Shown piece by piece: positions 37,293 through 50,454 of a stretch of DNA of 64,000 nt. Each line of letters opens with the position of its first letter. Positions within the stretch are counted from its first letter, which is position 1. The notes beneath the pieces were generated by a model. It had not been told where the DNA came from and did not search any database. It was given only the letters and a program-made list of their open reading frames with translations. The stretch is from NCBI GenBank assembly GCA_033782935.1, contig JAWQEG010001234.1, positions 1,496,501 through 1,560,500 on the forward strand. The letters run 5' to 3'. The DNA is from Petrolisthes cinctipes. Its lineage: Eukaryota > Arthropoda > Malacostraca > Decapoda > Porcellanidae. The translations under genes were made by a program, and so were the position numbers.

Positions 37293-39122
37293 CATCTAGG
37301 ACCCAAAAATACCGAATTTTCGGTGTTTTGAGCCTGAATTTGAGATATAAACGGGTTCAGAAGATGCATGCACATATCGACTTTCGACACTTAAAATATC
37401 TATTTTTAGCATGTTTTGGGCCTGTATTTTGAAAATACTCTAACACGGAGTAGGCATGTACAGTTCGCTTCTGGGACCCCAAAATATCGATTTTTCGGGC
37501 GTTTTGGGCCTGAATTTGAGATATCGACTTTGAGTAACTAAAATATCGATTTTTAGCATGTTTTGGGCCTATATTTTGAAAATATTATAGCACTGAGTAG
37601 GCATGTACAGATCGCTTCTGGGTCCCAAAATATCGAATTTTCGGGTGTTTTGAGGTTGAATTTGGGATATAAACGGGTGCAGAAGATGCATACACATATT
37701 GACTTTGGTCACTTAAAATATCGATTTTCAGCATGTTTTGGGCCTGTATTTAGAAAATACTCTAACACGGAATAGGCATGTACAGATCGCTTCTGGGACA
37801 CAAAAATATCGTATTTTCGGGTGTTTTGAGCCTGAATTTGAGATATAAACAGGTACTAAAGATGCATGCACATATCGACTTTTGACCACCTAAAATATCG
37901 ATTTTGAGCATATTTTGGGTCTGTATCTTGAAAACATTCTAACTAGGAGTAGGCATGTATAGATCGCTTCTGGGACCCCAAAATATCGAATTTTCGGGTG
38001 TTTTGAGGTTGAATTTGGGATATAAACGGGTGCAGAAGATGCATACACATATTGACTTTGGTCACCTAAAATATCGATTTTTAGCATGTTTTGGGCCTGT
38101 ATTTTGAAAATACTCTAACACGGTGTAGGCAAGTACAGATCGCTTCTGGGACCAAAAAATATCGAGTTTTCGGCTATGTGGAGCCTGAATTTGAAATATA
38201 AACGGGTACAGAAGATGCATCCACATATCGACTTTTGGGCACCTAAAAGATCGATTTTCAGTATGTTTTGGGCCTGTATATTGAAAATACTCTAACACGG
38301 AGTAGGCATGTACAGATCATTTCTGGGATCCCAAAATATCGAATTTTCGGGTGTTTTGGGCCTGAATTTGAGATATCGACTTTGGGCACATAAAATATCG
38401 ATTTTTAGCATGTTTTGGTCCTATATTTTGAAAATATTCTAGCACTGAGTAGGCATGTTCTGATCGCTTCTAGGACCCCAAAATATCGAATTTTCGGGTG
38501 TTTTAAGTCTGAATTTAGGATATAAACGGGTACAGAAGATGCATACACATATTGACTTTGGTTACCTAAAATATCGATTTTCAGCATGTTTTGTGCATGT
38601 ATTTTGAAAATACTCTAACACGGAGTAGGCAAGTACAGTTCGCTTCTGGGACCCCAAAATATCGAATTTTCGGGTGTTTTGGGCCTGAATTTGAGATATC
38701 GTCTTTGGGCACCTAAAATATCGATTTTTAGCATGTTTTGGGCCTGTATTTTGAAAACATTGTAGCACTGAGTAGGCATGTACAGATCGCTTCTAGGACC
38801 AAAAAATATCGCATTTTCGAGTGTTTTGAGGTTGAATTTGGGATATAAACAGGTGCAGAAGATGCATACACATATTGACTTTGGTCACCTAAAATATCGA
38901 TTTTCAGCATGTTTTGGGCCTGTATTTTGAAAATACTCTTCACACGGAGTAGGCAAGTACAGATCGCTTCTGGGACCCCAAAATATCGAATTTTCGGGTA
39001 TGTGGAGCCTGAATTTGAGATATAAACGGGTACAGAAGATGTATCCACATATCGACATTTGGGCACCTAAAAGATCGATTTTCAGTATGTTTTGGGCCTG
39101 TATATTGAAAATACTCTAACAC
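37293..39122 (+). repeat. Mosaic satellite region M3
   Basis: About 11 monomers. The first about 220 bp match 31048-31266 and 34757-34975, so a second exchange with HOR-4 ends near 37510. From about 38600 the sequence takes on variants of HOR-5 (GGCAAGTACAG entries, GGGTATGTGGAGCC). The tail ACTCTTCACACGG near 38935 recurs near 40434 and, as ACTTTTCACACGG, near 55924. No gene seen. Confidence 0.83.
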
Positions 39123-40622
39123 GGAGTAGGCATGTACAGATCGCTTCTGGGATCCCAAAATATCGAATTTTCGGGTGTTTTGGCCTGAATTTGAGATATC
39201 GACTTTGGGCACATAAAATATCGATTTTTAGCATGTTTTGGTCCTATATTTTGAAAATATTCTAGCACTGAGTAGGCATGTACAGATCGCTTCTGGGACC
39301 CCAAAATATCGAATTTTCGGGTGTTTTGGGCCTGAACTTAAGATATAAACGGGTACAGAAGATGCATGCACATATCGACTTTTGGGCACCTAAAATATCG
39401 ATTTTGAGCATGTTTTGGTTCTGTCTCTTGAAAACATTCTAACTAGGAGTAGGCATGTACTGATCGCTTCTCGGACCCAAAAATACCGAATTTTCGGGTG
39501 TTTTGAGCCTGAATTTGAGATATAAACGGGTACAGAAGATGCATGCACATATCGACAGTGAACACTTAAAATTTCGATTTCTTGTATGTTTTGAGCCTAT
39601 ATTTTGAAAACATTCTAGCACTGAGTAGGCATGTACAGATCGCTTCTGGGACCCCAAAATATCGAATTTTCAGGTATTTGGAGCCTGAATTTGAGATATA
39701 AACGGGTACAGAAGATGCATGCACATGTCGACTTTTGAGCACCTAGAAGATCGATTTTCAGTATGTTTTGGGCCTGTAATTTGAAAATACTCTAACACGG
39801 AGTAGGCATGTACAGTTCGCTTCTGGGACCTCAAAATATCGAATTTTCGGGTGCTTTGGGCCTGAATTTGAGATATCGACTTTGGGCACCTAAAATATCG
39901 ATTTTTAGCATGTTTTGGGCTGTATTTTGAAAATATTCTAGCACTAAGTAGGCATGTACAGATCACTTCTGGGACCCCAAAATATCGAATTTTCGGGTAT
40001 GTGGAGCCTGAATTTGATATATAAACGGGTACAGAAGATGCATCCACATATCGACTTTGGACACTAAAAATATCGATTTTTAGCATGTTTTGAACCTATA
40101 TTTTGAAAACATTCTAGCACTGAGTTGGCATGTACAGATCGCTTCTGGGACCCAAAAATTTCGAATTTTCGGGTGTTTTGAGGTTGAATTTGGGATATAA
40201 ACGGGTGTAGAAGATGCATACACATATTGACTTTGGTCACCTAAAATATCGATTTTCAGCATGTTTTGTGCCTGTATTTTGAAAATACTCTAACACGGAG
40301 TAGGCAAGTACAGTTCGCTTCTGGGACCACAAAATATCGAATTTTCGGGTGTTTTGGGCCTGAATTTGAGATATCGACTTTGGTCACCTAAAATATCGAT
40401 TTTCAGCATGTTTTGGGCCTGTATTTTGAAAATACTCTTCACACAGAGTAGGCAAGTACAGATCGCTTCTGGGACCCAAAAATATCGAATTTGCGGGTAT
40501 GTGGAGCCTGAATTTGAGATATAATCGGGTACAGAAGATGCATCCACATATCGACTTTTGGGCACCTAAAAGATCGATTTTCAGTATGTTTTGGGCCTGT
40601 ATATTGATAATACTCTAACATG
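39123..40622 (+). repeat. HOR-5 copy 1 (1500 bp, 9 monomers)
   Basis: Monomers start at 39123, 39269, 39446, 39622, 39799, 39946, 40122, 40298 and 40446. They correspond to the first part of the later 12-mer at an offset of 1499-1500, from about 38946 to about 40120. The 148-bp unit at 40298 looks like a fusion of two monomer types, which would explain the shorter period. Confidence 0.82.
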
Positions 40623-42618
40623 GAGTAGGCATGTACAGATCGTTTCTGGGACCCCAAAATATCGAATTTTTGGGTGTTTTGGGCCTGAATTTGAGATATC
40701 GACTTTGGGTCATAAAATATCGATTTTTAGCATGTTTTGGTCCTATATTTTGAAAATATTCTAGCACTGAGTAGGCATGTACAGATCGCTTCTGGGACCC
40801 CAAAATATCGAACTTTCGGGTGTTTTGAGCCTGAATTTAAGATATAAACGGGTACAGAAGATGCCTGCACATATCGACTTTTGGACACCTAAAATATCGA
40901 TTTTGAGCATGTTTTGGGTCTGTATCTTGAAAACATTCTAACTAGGAGTAGGCATGTACAGATCGCTTTGATACCCAAAAATATCAAATTTTCGGGTGTT
41001 TTGAGCCTGAATTTGAGATATAAACGGGTACATAAGATGCATGCACATATCGACTTTGGACACTTAAAATATTGATTTTTAGTATGTTTTGAGCATATAT
41101 TATGAAAACATTCTAGCACTGATTAGGCATGTACTGATCGCTTCTGGGACCCCAAAATATCGAATTTTCGGGTATTTGGAGCCTGAATTTGAGATATAAA
41201 CGGGTACAGAAGATGCATGCACATGTCGACTTTTGGGCACCTAGAAGATCGATTTTCAGTATGTTTTGGGCCTGTAATTTGAAAATACTCTAACACGGAG
41301 TAGGCATGTACAGTTCGCTTCTGCGACCCCAAAATATCGAATTTTCGGGTGTTTTGGGCCTGAATTTGAGATATCGACTTTGGGCACCTATAATATCGAT
41401 TTTTAGCATGTTTCGAGCTGTATTTTGAAAATATTCTAGCACTAAGTAGGCATGTACAGATCACTTCTGGGACCCCAAAATATCGAATTTTCGGGTGTTT
41501 TGAGCCTGAATTTGAGATATAAACGGGTACAGAAGATGCATCCACATATCGACTTAGGACACTTAAAATATCGAGTTTTAGCATGTTTTGAGCCTATATT
41601 TTGAAAACATTCTAGCACTGAAAAGGCATGTAGAGATCGCTTCTGGGACCCAAAAATATCGAATTTTTGGGTGTTTTGAGCCTGAATTTGAGATATAAAC
41701 TGGTACAGAAAATGCATGCACATATTGACTTTGGGCTACTAAAATATCGATTTTCAGCATGTTTTGGGCCTGTATTTTGAAAATACTCTAACACGGAGTA
41801 GGCAAGTACAGTTCGCTTCTGGGACCGCAAAATATCGAATTTTCGTGTGTTTTGGGCCTGAATTTGAGATATCGACTTTGGGCACCTAAAATATCGATTT
41901 TTAGCATTTTTTGGGCCTGTATTTTGAAAACATTCTAGCACTGAGTAGGCATGTACAGATCGCTTCTGGGACCAAAAAATATCGTATTTTCGGGTGTTTT
42001 GAGGTTGAATTTGGGATATAGACGGGTGCAGAAGATGCATACACATATCGACTTTTGGGCACCTAAAAGATCGTTTTTCAGTATGTTTTGGGCCTGTATA
42101 TTGAAAATACTCTAACACGGAGTAGGCATGTACAGATCGCTTCTGGGACCCCAAAATATCGAATTTTCGGGTGTTTTGAGCCTGAATTTGAGATATCGAC
42201 TTTGGGCACCTAAAATATCGATTTTTAGCATGTTTTGGGCTGTATTTTGAAAATATTCTAGCACTAAGTAGGCATGTACAGATCACTTCTGGGACCCCAA
42301 AATATCGAATTTTCGGGTGTTTTGAGCCTGAATTTGAGATATAAACGGGTACAGAAGATGCATCCACATATCGACTTTGGACACTAAAAATATCGGTTTT
42401 TAGCATGTTTTGAACCTAAATTTTGAAATCATTCTAGCACTGAGTAGGCATGTACAGATCGCTTCTGGTACCCAAAAATTTCGAATTTTCGGGTATGTGG
42501 AGCCTGAATTTGAGATATAAACGAGTACAGAAGATGCATCCACATATCGACTTTTGGGCACCTAAAAGATCGATTTTCAGTATGTTTTGGGCCTGTATAT
42601 TGAAAATACTCTAACACG
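40623..42618 (+). repeat. HOR-5 copy 2 (1996 bp, 12 monomers)
   Basis: Monomers start at 40623, 40769, 40946, 41121, 41298, 41444, 41620, 41796, 41943, 42120, 42266 and 42442, with lengths 146, 177, 175, 177, 146, 176, 176, 147, 177, 146, 176 and 177. Markers are GGGTCATAAAATATCG near 40688, GATTAGG at 41121, the CACTAAGTAGG entries at 41444 and 42266, and GAAAAGGCATGTAGAG at 41620. Four short units are present. One monomer carries a foreign patch (40967-40995). Confidence 0.91.
40967..40995 (+). repeat. Conversion-like patch inside HOR-5
   Basis: Here the monomer reads CTTTGATACCC followed by ATATCAAATTTTCGGG. The same combination is otherwise found only in HOR-1 and its derivative (near 1387, 3280, 5772). 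The partner copy at about 42960 reads CTTCTAGTACCC and ATACCGAATTTTCGGG, and flanks on both sides agree between the HOR-5 copies. A short non-reciprocal transfer is the simplest reading. Confidence 0.75.
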
Positions 42619-44481
42619 GAGTAGGCATGTACAGATCGTTTCTGGGACCCCAAAATATCGAATTTTCGGGTGTTTTGTGCCTGAATTTGAGATATCGACT
42701 TTGGGTCATAAAATATCGATTTTTAGCATGTTTTGGGCCTATATTTTGAAAATATTCTAGCACTGAGTAGGCATGTACAGATCGCTTCTGGGACTCCAAA
42801 ATATCGAATTTTCGGGTGTTTTGAGCCTGAATTTAAGATATAAACGGGTACAGAAGATGCCTGCACATATCGACTTTTGGGCACCTAAAATATCGATTTT
42901 GAGCATGTTTTGGGTCTGTATCTTGAAAACATTCTAACTAGGAGTAGGCATGTACAGATCGCTTCTAGTACCCAAAAATACCGAATTTTCGGGTGTTTTG
43001 AGCCTGAATTTGAGATATAAACGGGTACATAAGATGCATGCACATATCGACTTTGGACACTTAAAATATTGATTTTTAGTATGTTTTGAGCCTATATTAT
43101 GAAAACATTCTAGCACTGATTAGGCATGTACTGATCGCTTCTGGGACCCCAAAATATCGAATTTTCGGGTATTTTGAGCCTGAATTTGAGATATAAACGG
43201 ATACAGAAGATGCATGCACATGTCGACTTTTGGGCACCTAGAAGATCGATTTTCAGTATGTTTTGGGCCTGTAATTTGAAAATACTCTAACACTGAGTAG
43301 GCATGTACAGTTCGCTTCTGGGACCCCAAAATATCGAATTTTCGGGTGTTTTGGGCCTGAATTTGAGATATCGACTTTGGGCACCTATAATATCGATTTT
43401 TAGCATGTTTCGAGCTGTATTTTGAAAATATTCTAGCACTAAGTAGGCATGTACAGATCACTTCTGGGACCCCAAAATATCGAATTTTCGGGTGTTTTGA
43501 GCCTGAATTTGAGATATAAACGGGTACAGAAGATGCATCCACATATCGACTTAGGACACTTAAAATATCGAGTTTTAGCATGTTTTGAGCCTATATTTTG
43601 AAAACATTCTAGCACTGAAAAGGCATGTAGAGATCGCTTCTGGGACCCAAAAATATCGAATTTTTGGGTGTTTTGAGCCTGAATTTGAGATATAAACTGG
43701 TACAGAAAATGCATGCACATATTGACTTTGGGCTACTAAAATATCGATTTTCAGCATGTTTTGGGCCTGTATTTTGAAAATACTCTAACACGGAGTAGGC
43801 AAGTACAGTTCGCTTCTGGGACCACAAAATATCGAATTTTCGTGTGTTTTGGGCCTGAATTTGAGATATCGACTTTGGGCACCTAAAATATCGATTTTTA
43901 GCATGTTTTGGGCCTGTATTTTGAAAACATTCTAGCATTGAGTAGGCATGTACAGATCGCTTCTGGGACCAAAAAATATCGTATTTTCGGGTGTTTTGAG
44001 GTTGAATTTGGGATATAGACGGGTGCAGAAGACGCATACACATATCGACTTTTGGGCACCTAAAAGATCGTTTTTCAGTATGTTTTGGGCCTGTATATTG
44101 AAAATACTCTAACACAGAGTAGGCATGTACAGATCGCTTCTGGGACCCCTAAATATCGAATTTTCGGGTGTTTTGAGCCTGAATTTGAGATATCGACTTT
44201 GGGCACCTAAAATATCGATTTTTAGCATGTTTTGGGCTGTATTTTGAAAATATTCTAGCACTAAGTAGGCATGTACAGATCACTTCTGGGACCCCAAAAT
44301 ATCGAATTTTCGGGTGTTTTGAGCCTGAATTTGAGATATAAACGGGTACAGAAGATGCATCCACATATCGACTTTGTACACTAAAAATATCGATTTTTAG
44401 CATGTTTTGAGCCTATATTTTGAAAACATTCTAGCACTCAGTAGGCATGTACAGATCGCTTCTGGGAACAAAAAATTTCGA
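42619..44481 (+). repeat. HOR-5 copy 3 (partial, offset 1997)
   Basis: This follows copy 2 at 1996-1997 bp with few differences, for example GACCGCAAA/GACCACAAA near 41826/43823 and ATTTTTTGGGC/ATGTTTTGGGC near 41910/43907. At about 44483 it leaves the register: GGGTATGTGG is replaced by GGGTGTTTTGAGG. The next unit (44615) is of the GAAAAGG type normally found 998 bp earlier. Confidence 0.9.
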
Positions 44482-47400
44482 ATTTTCGGGTGTTTTGAGG
44501 TTGAATTTGGGATATAAACGGGTGTAGAAGATGCATCCACATATCGACTTAGGACACTTAAAATATCGAGTTTTAGCATGTTTTGAGCCTATATTTTGAA
44601 AACATTCTAGCACTGAAAAGGTATGTAGAGATCGCTTCTGGGACCCAAAAATATCGAATTTTTGGGTGTTTTGAGCCTGAATTTGAGATATAAACTGGTA
44701 CAGAAAATGCATGCACATATTGACTTTGGGCTCCTAAAATATCGATTTTTAGCATGTTTTGGGCCTGTATTTTGAAAATACTCTAACACGGAGTAGGCAA
44801 GTACAAATCGCTTCTGGGACCCCAAAATATCGAATTTTCGGGTGTTTGGAGCCTGAATTTGAGATATAAACGGGTACAGAACATGAATGCACATATCGAC
44901 TATTGGGCACCTAAAAGATCGATTTTCAGTATGTTTTGGGCCTGTATCTTGAAAATAAACTCACACGGAGTAGGCAAGTACAGTTCGCTTCTGGGACCAC
45001 AAAATATCGAATTTTCGTGTGTTTTGGGCCTGAATTTGAGATATAAACGGGTACAGAAGATGCATCCACATATCGACTTAGGACACTTAAAATATCGATT
45101 TTTAGCATGTTTTGAGCCTATATTTTAAAAACATTATAGCACTGAAAAGGCATATAGAGATCGCTTCTGGAACCCAAAAATATCGAATTTTTGGGTGTTT
45201 TGTGCCTGAATTTGAGATATATACGGGTACAGAAAATGCATGCACATATTGACTTTGGGCTCCTAAAATATCGATTCTTAGCATGTTTTGGGCCTGTATT
45301 TTAAAAACATTCTAGCACTGAGTAGGCATGTACAGATCGCTTCTAGGACCAAAAAATATCGTATTTTCGGGTGTTTTGAGGTTGAATTTGGGATATAAAC
45401 GGGTGCAGAAGATGCATACACATATCGACTTTTGGGCACCTAAAAGATCGATTTTCAGTATGTTTTGGGCCTGTATATTGAAAATACTCTAACACGGAGT
45501 AGGCATGTACAGATCGCTTCTGGGACCCCAAAATATCGAATTTTCGGGTGTTTTGGGACTGAATTTGAGATATCGACTTTGGGCACATAAAATATCGATT
45601 TTTAGCATGTTTTGGTACTATATTTTGAAAATATTCTAGCACTGAGTAGGCATGTACAGATCGCTTCTGGGACCCCAAAATTTCGAATTTTCGGGTGTTT
45701 TGAGCCTGAATTTAAGATATAAACGGGTACAGAAGATGCCTGCACATATCGACTTTTGGGCACCTAAAATATCGATTTTGGGCATGTTTTGGGTCTGTAT
45801 CTTGAAAACATTCTAACTAGGAGTATGCATGTACAGATCGCTTCTTGGACCCAAAAATAAAGAATTTTCGGGTGTTTTGAGCCTGAATTTGAGATATAAA
45901 CGGGTACAGAAGATGCATGCACATATCGACTTAGGACACTTAAAATATCGATTTTTTGTATGTTTTGAGCCTTTATTTTGAAAACATTCTAGCACTGAGT
46001 AGGCATGTACAGATCGCTTCTGGGACCTTAAAATATCGAATTCTCGGGTATTTGGAGCCTCAATTTGAGATATAAAAGGGTACAGAAGATGCATGCACAT
46101 GTCGACTTTTGGGCACCTAGAAGATCGATTTTCAGTATGTTTTGGGCCTGTAATTTGAAAATACTCTAACACGGAGTATGCATGTACAGTTCGCTTCTGG
46201 GACCCCAAAATATCGAATTTTCGGGTGTTTTGGGCCTGAATTTAAGATATCGACTTTGGGCACCTAAAATATCAATTTTTAGCATGTTTTGAGCTGTATT
46301 TTGAAAATATTCTAGCACTAAGTAGGCATGTACAGATCACTTCTGGGACCCCAAAATATCGAATTTTCGGGTGTTTTGAGCCTGAATTTGAGATATAAAC
46401 GGGTACAGAAGATGCATCCACATATCGACTTTGGACACTAAAAATATCGATTTTTAGCATGTTTTGAGCCTATATTTTGAAAACATTCTAGCACTGAGTA
46501 GGCATGTACAGATCGCTTCTGGGACCCAAAAATTTCGAATTTTCGGGTATGTGGAGCCTGAATTTGAGATATAAACGGGTACAGAAGATGCATCCACATA
46601 TCGACTTTTGGGCACCTAAAAGATCGATTTTAAGTATGTTTTGGGCCTGTATATTGAAAATACTCTAACACGGAGTAGGCATGTACAGATCGTTTCTGGG
46701 ACCCCAAAATATCGAATTTTTGGGTGTTTTGGGCCTGAATATGAGATATCGACTTTGGGTCATAAAATATCGATTTTTAGCATGTTTTGGTCCTATATTT
46801 TGAAAATATTCTAGCACTGAGTAGGCATGTACAGATCGCTTCTGGGACCCCAAAATTTCGAATTTTCGGGTGTTTTGAGGTTGAATTTAAGATATAAACG
46901 GGTACAGAAGATGCCTGCACATATCGACTTTTGGGCACCTAAAATATCGATTTTGAGCATGTTTTGGGTCTGTATCTTGAAAACATTCTAACTAAGAGTA
47001 GGCATGTACAGATCGCTTCTAGGACCCAAAAATACCGAATTTTCGGGTGTTTTGAGCCTGAATTTGAGATATAAACGGGTACAGAAGATGCATGCACATA
47101 TCGACTTTGGACACTTAAAATATCGATTTTTAGTATGTTTTGAGCCTATATTTTTAAAACATTCTAGCACTGATTAGGCATGTACAGATCGCTTCTGGGA
47201 TCCCAAAATATCGAATTTTCGGGTGTTTTGAGCCTGAATTTGAGATATAAACTGGTACAGAAAATGCATCCACATATCGACTTAGGACACTTAAAATATC
47301 GATTTTTAGTATGTTTTGAGCCTTTATATTGAAAACATTCTAGCACTGAGTAGGCATGTACAGATCGCTTCTGGGACCCCAAAATATCGAATTTTCGGGT

Positions 47401-50400
47401 ATTTGGAGCTTGAATTTGAGATATAAACGGGTACAGAAGATGCATGCAAATGTCGACTTTTGGGCACCAAGAAGATCGATTTTCAGTATGTTTTGGGCCT
47501 GTAATTTGAAAATACTCTAACACGGAGTATGCATGTACAGTTCGCTTCTGGGACCCCAAAATATCGAATTTTCGGGAGTTTTGGGCCTTAATTTGAGATA
47601 TCGACTTTGGGCACCTAAAATATCGATTTTTAGCATGTTTTGGGCCTGTATTTTGAAAACATTCTAGCACTGAGTAGGCATGTACAGATCGCTTCGAGGA
47701 CCAAAAAATATCGTATTTTCGGGTGTTTTGAGGTTGAATTTGTGATATAGACGGGTGCTGAAGATGCATTCACATATCGACTTTTGGGCACCTAAAAGAT
47801 CGATTTTCAGTATGTTTTGGGCCTGTATATTGAAAATACTCTAACACGGAGTAGGCATGTACAGATCGCTTCTGGGACCCCAAAATATCGAATTTTCGGG
47901 TTTTTTGGGCCTGAATTTGAGATATCGACTTTGGGCACCTAAAATAACGATTTTTAGCATGTTTTGGGCTGTATTTTGAAAATATTCTAGCACTATGTAG
48001 GCATGTACAGATCACTTATTGGACCCCAAAATATCGAATTTTCGGGTGTTTTGAGCCTGAATTTGAGATATAAACGGGTACAGAAGATGCATCCACATAT
48101 CGACTTTGAACACTAAAAATATCGATTTTTAGCATGTTTTGAGCTTATATTTTGAAAACATTCTAGCACTAAGTAGGCATGTACAGATCGCTTCTGGGAC
48201 CCAAAAATTTCGAATTTTCGGGTGTTTTGATGTTGAATTTTGATATAAACGGGTGTAGAAGATGCATACACATATTGACTTTTGTCACCTAAAATATCGA
48301 TTTTCAGCATGTTTTGGGGCTGTATTTTGAAAATACTCTATCACGGAGTAGGCAAGTACAAATAGCTTCTGGGACACTAAAATATCGAATTTTTGGGTGT
48401 TTGGAGCCTGAATTTGAGATATAAACGGGTACAGAAGATGCATCCACATATCGACTTTTGGGCACCTAAAAGATCGATTTTCAGTATGTTTTGGGCCTGT
48501 TTATTGAAAATACTCTAACACGGAGTAGGCATGTACAGATCGCTTCTGGGACCCCAAAATATCGAATTTTCGGGTGTTTTGGGCCTGAATATGAGATATC
48601 GACTTAGGGCACCTAAAATATTGATTTTTAGCATGTTTTGAGCCTATATTTTGAAAATATTATAGCACTGAGTAGGCATGTACAGATCGCTTCTAGGACC
48701 AAAAATATCGAATTTTTGGGTGTTTTGAGCCTGAATTTGAGATATAAACGGGTACAGAAGATGCATGCACATATCGACTTAGGAAACTTAAAATATCGAT
48801 TTTTAGCATGTTTTGAGCCTATATTTTGAAAACATTCTAGCACTGAGTAGGCATGTACAGATCGCTTCTGGGACCCCAAAATTTCGAATTTTCGGGTGTT
48901 TTGAGCCTGAATTTAAGATATAAACGGGTACAGAAGATGCCTACACATATCGACTTTTGGGCACCTAAAATATCGATTTTGAGCATGTTTTGGGTCTGTA
49001 TCTTGAAAACATTCTAACTAGGAGTATGCATGTACAGATCACTTCTTGGACCCAAAAATAAAGAATTTTCGGGTGTTTTGAGCCTGAATTTGAGATATAA
49101 ACGGGTACAGAAGATGCATGCACATATCGACTTTGGACACTTAAAATATCGATTTTTAGTATGTTTTGAGCCTTTATATTGAAAACATTCTAGCACTGAG
49201 TAGGCATGTACAGATCGCTTCTGGGACCCCAAAATATCGAATTTTCGGGTATTTGGAGCTTGAATTTGAGATATAAACGGGTACAGAAGATGCATGCACA
49301 TGTCGACTTTTGGGCACCAAGAAGATCGATTTTCTGTATGTTTTGGGCCTGTAATTTGAAAATACTCTAACACGGAGTATGCATGTACAGTTCGCTTCTG
49401 GGACCCCAAAATATCGAATTTTCGGGAGTTTTGGGCCTGAATTTGAGATATCGACTTTGGGCACCTCAAATATCGATTTTTAGCATGTTTTGGGCTGTAT
49501 TTTAAAAATATTCTAGCACTGAGTAGGCATGTACAGATCACTTCTGGGACCCCAAAATATCGAATTTTCGGGTGTTTTGAGCCTGAATTTGAGATATATA
49601 CGGGTACAGAAAATGCATCCACATATCGACTTTGGACACTAAAAATATCGATTTTTAGCATGTTTTGAGCCTATATTTTGAAAACATTCTCGCACTGAGT
49701 AGGCATGTACAGATCGCTTCTGGGACCAAAAAATTTCGAATTTTCGGGGTTTGGAGCCTGAATTTGAGATATAAACGGGTACAGAAGATGCAAACACATA
49801 TTGACTTTTGTCAACAAAAATATCGATTTTCAGTATGTTTTGGGCCTGTTTACTGAAAATACTCTAACACGGAGTAGGCATGTACAGATCGCTTCTGGGA
49901 CCCCAAAATATCGAATTTTCGGGTGTTTTGGGCCTGAATTTGAGATATCGACTTTGGGCACCTAAAATATCGATTTTTAGCATGTTTTGGTCCTATATTT
50001 TGAAAATATTCTAGCACTGAGTAGGCATGTACAGATCGCTTCTGGGACCCCAAAATTTCGAATTTTCGGGTGTTTTGAGCCTGAATTTAAGATATAAACG
50101 GGTACAAAAGATGCCTGCACATATTGACTTTTGGGCACCTAAAATATCGATTTTGAGCATGTTTTGGGTCTGTATCTTGAAAACATTCTAACTAGGAGTA
50201 TGCATCTACAGATCGCTTCTTTGACCCAAAAATAAAGAATTTTCGGGTGTTTTGAGCCTGAATTTGAGATATAAACGGGTACAGAAGATGCATGCACATA
50301 TCGACTTTGGACACTTAAAATATCGATTTTTAGTATGTTTTGAGCCTTTATTTTGAAAACATTCTAGCACTGAGTAGGCATGTACAGATCGCTTCTGGGA

Positions 50401-50454
50401 CCTCAAAATATTGAATTTTCGGGTATTTGGAGCCTGAATTTGAGATATAAACTG
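44482..50454 (+). repeat. Mosaic satellite region M4
   Basis: About 35 monomers of HOR-5-related types in shuffled order. Traceable duplications are: 46294-47164 matching 42240-43110 (offset 4054); about 47285-47620 matching 49135-49470 (offset 1850, with CACCAAGAAGATCG); and a monomer with GAGTATGCAT plus AAAAATAAAGAATTTT at 45821, 49022 and 50196 (offsets 3201 and 1174). No gene, insertion or unique sequence is visible. Confidence 0.85.
46294..47164 (+). repeat. Displaced HOR-5 segment (offset 4054)
   Basis: Five monomers in the HOR-5 order, corresponding to 42240-43110: the CACTAAGTAGG entry with GATCACTTC, the GGGTATGTGGAGCC unit, the GATCGTTTC short unit with GGGTCATAAAATATCG, then the AACTAAGAG and GATTAGG units. 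Divergence from the source is higher than between the adjacent HOR-5 copies. Confidence 0.82.

Noticed and set aside
41612..42406. Longest open frame, minus strand, 264 codons
   Set aside because: It is the satellite read in reverse. The same peptide fragments (such as KNRYFRCPKS and YISNSGSKHPK) come back throughout the window in shifting frames, since 176 is not a multiple of 3. There is no start context, domain, codon bias or intron signal.
47164..47769. Minus-strand open frame of 201 codons
   Set aside because: Satellite shadow. Single-base differences between copies interrupt the equivalent frame elsewhere, which a real gene would not tolerate.
49014..49661. Minus-strand open frame of 215 codons
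   Set aside because: It arises because the plus-strand consensus contains few TTA, CTA or TCA triplets and 147-bp units keep the frame. It crosses HOR and mosaic boundaries with no conservation of its own.
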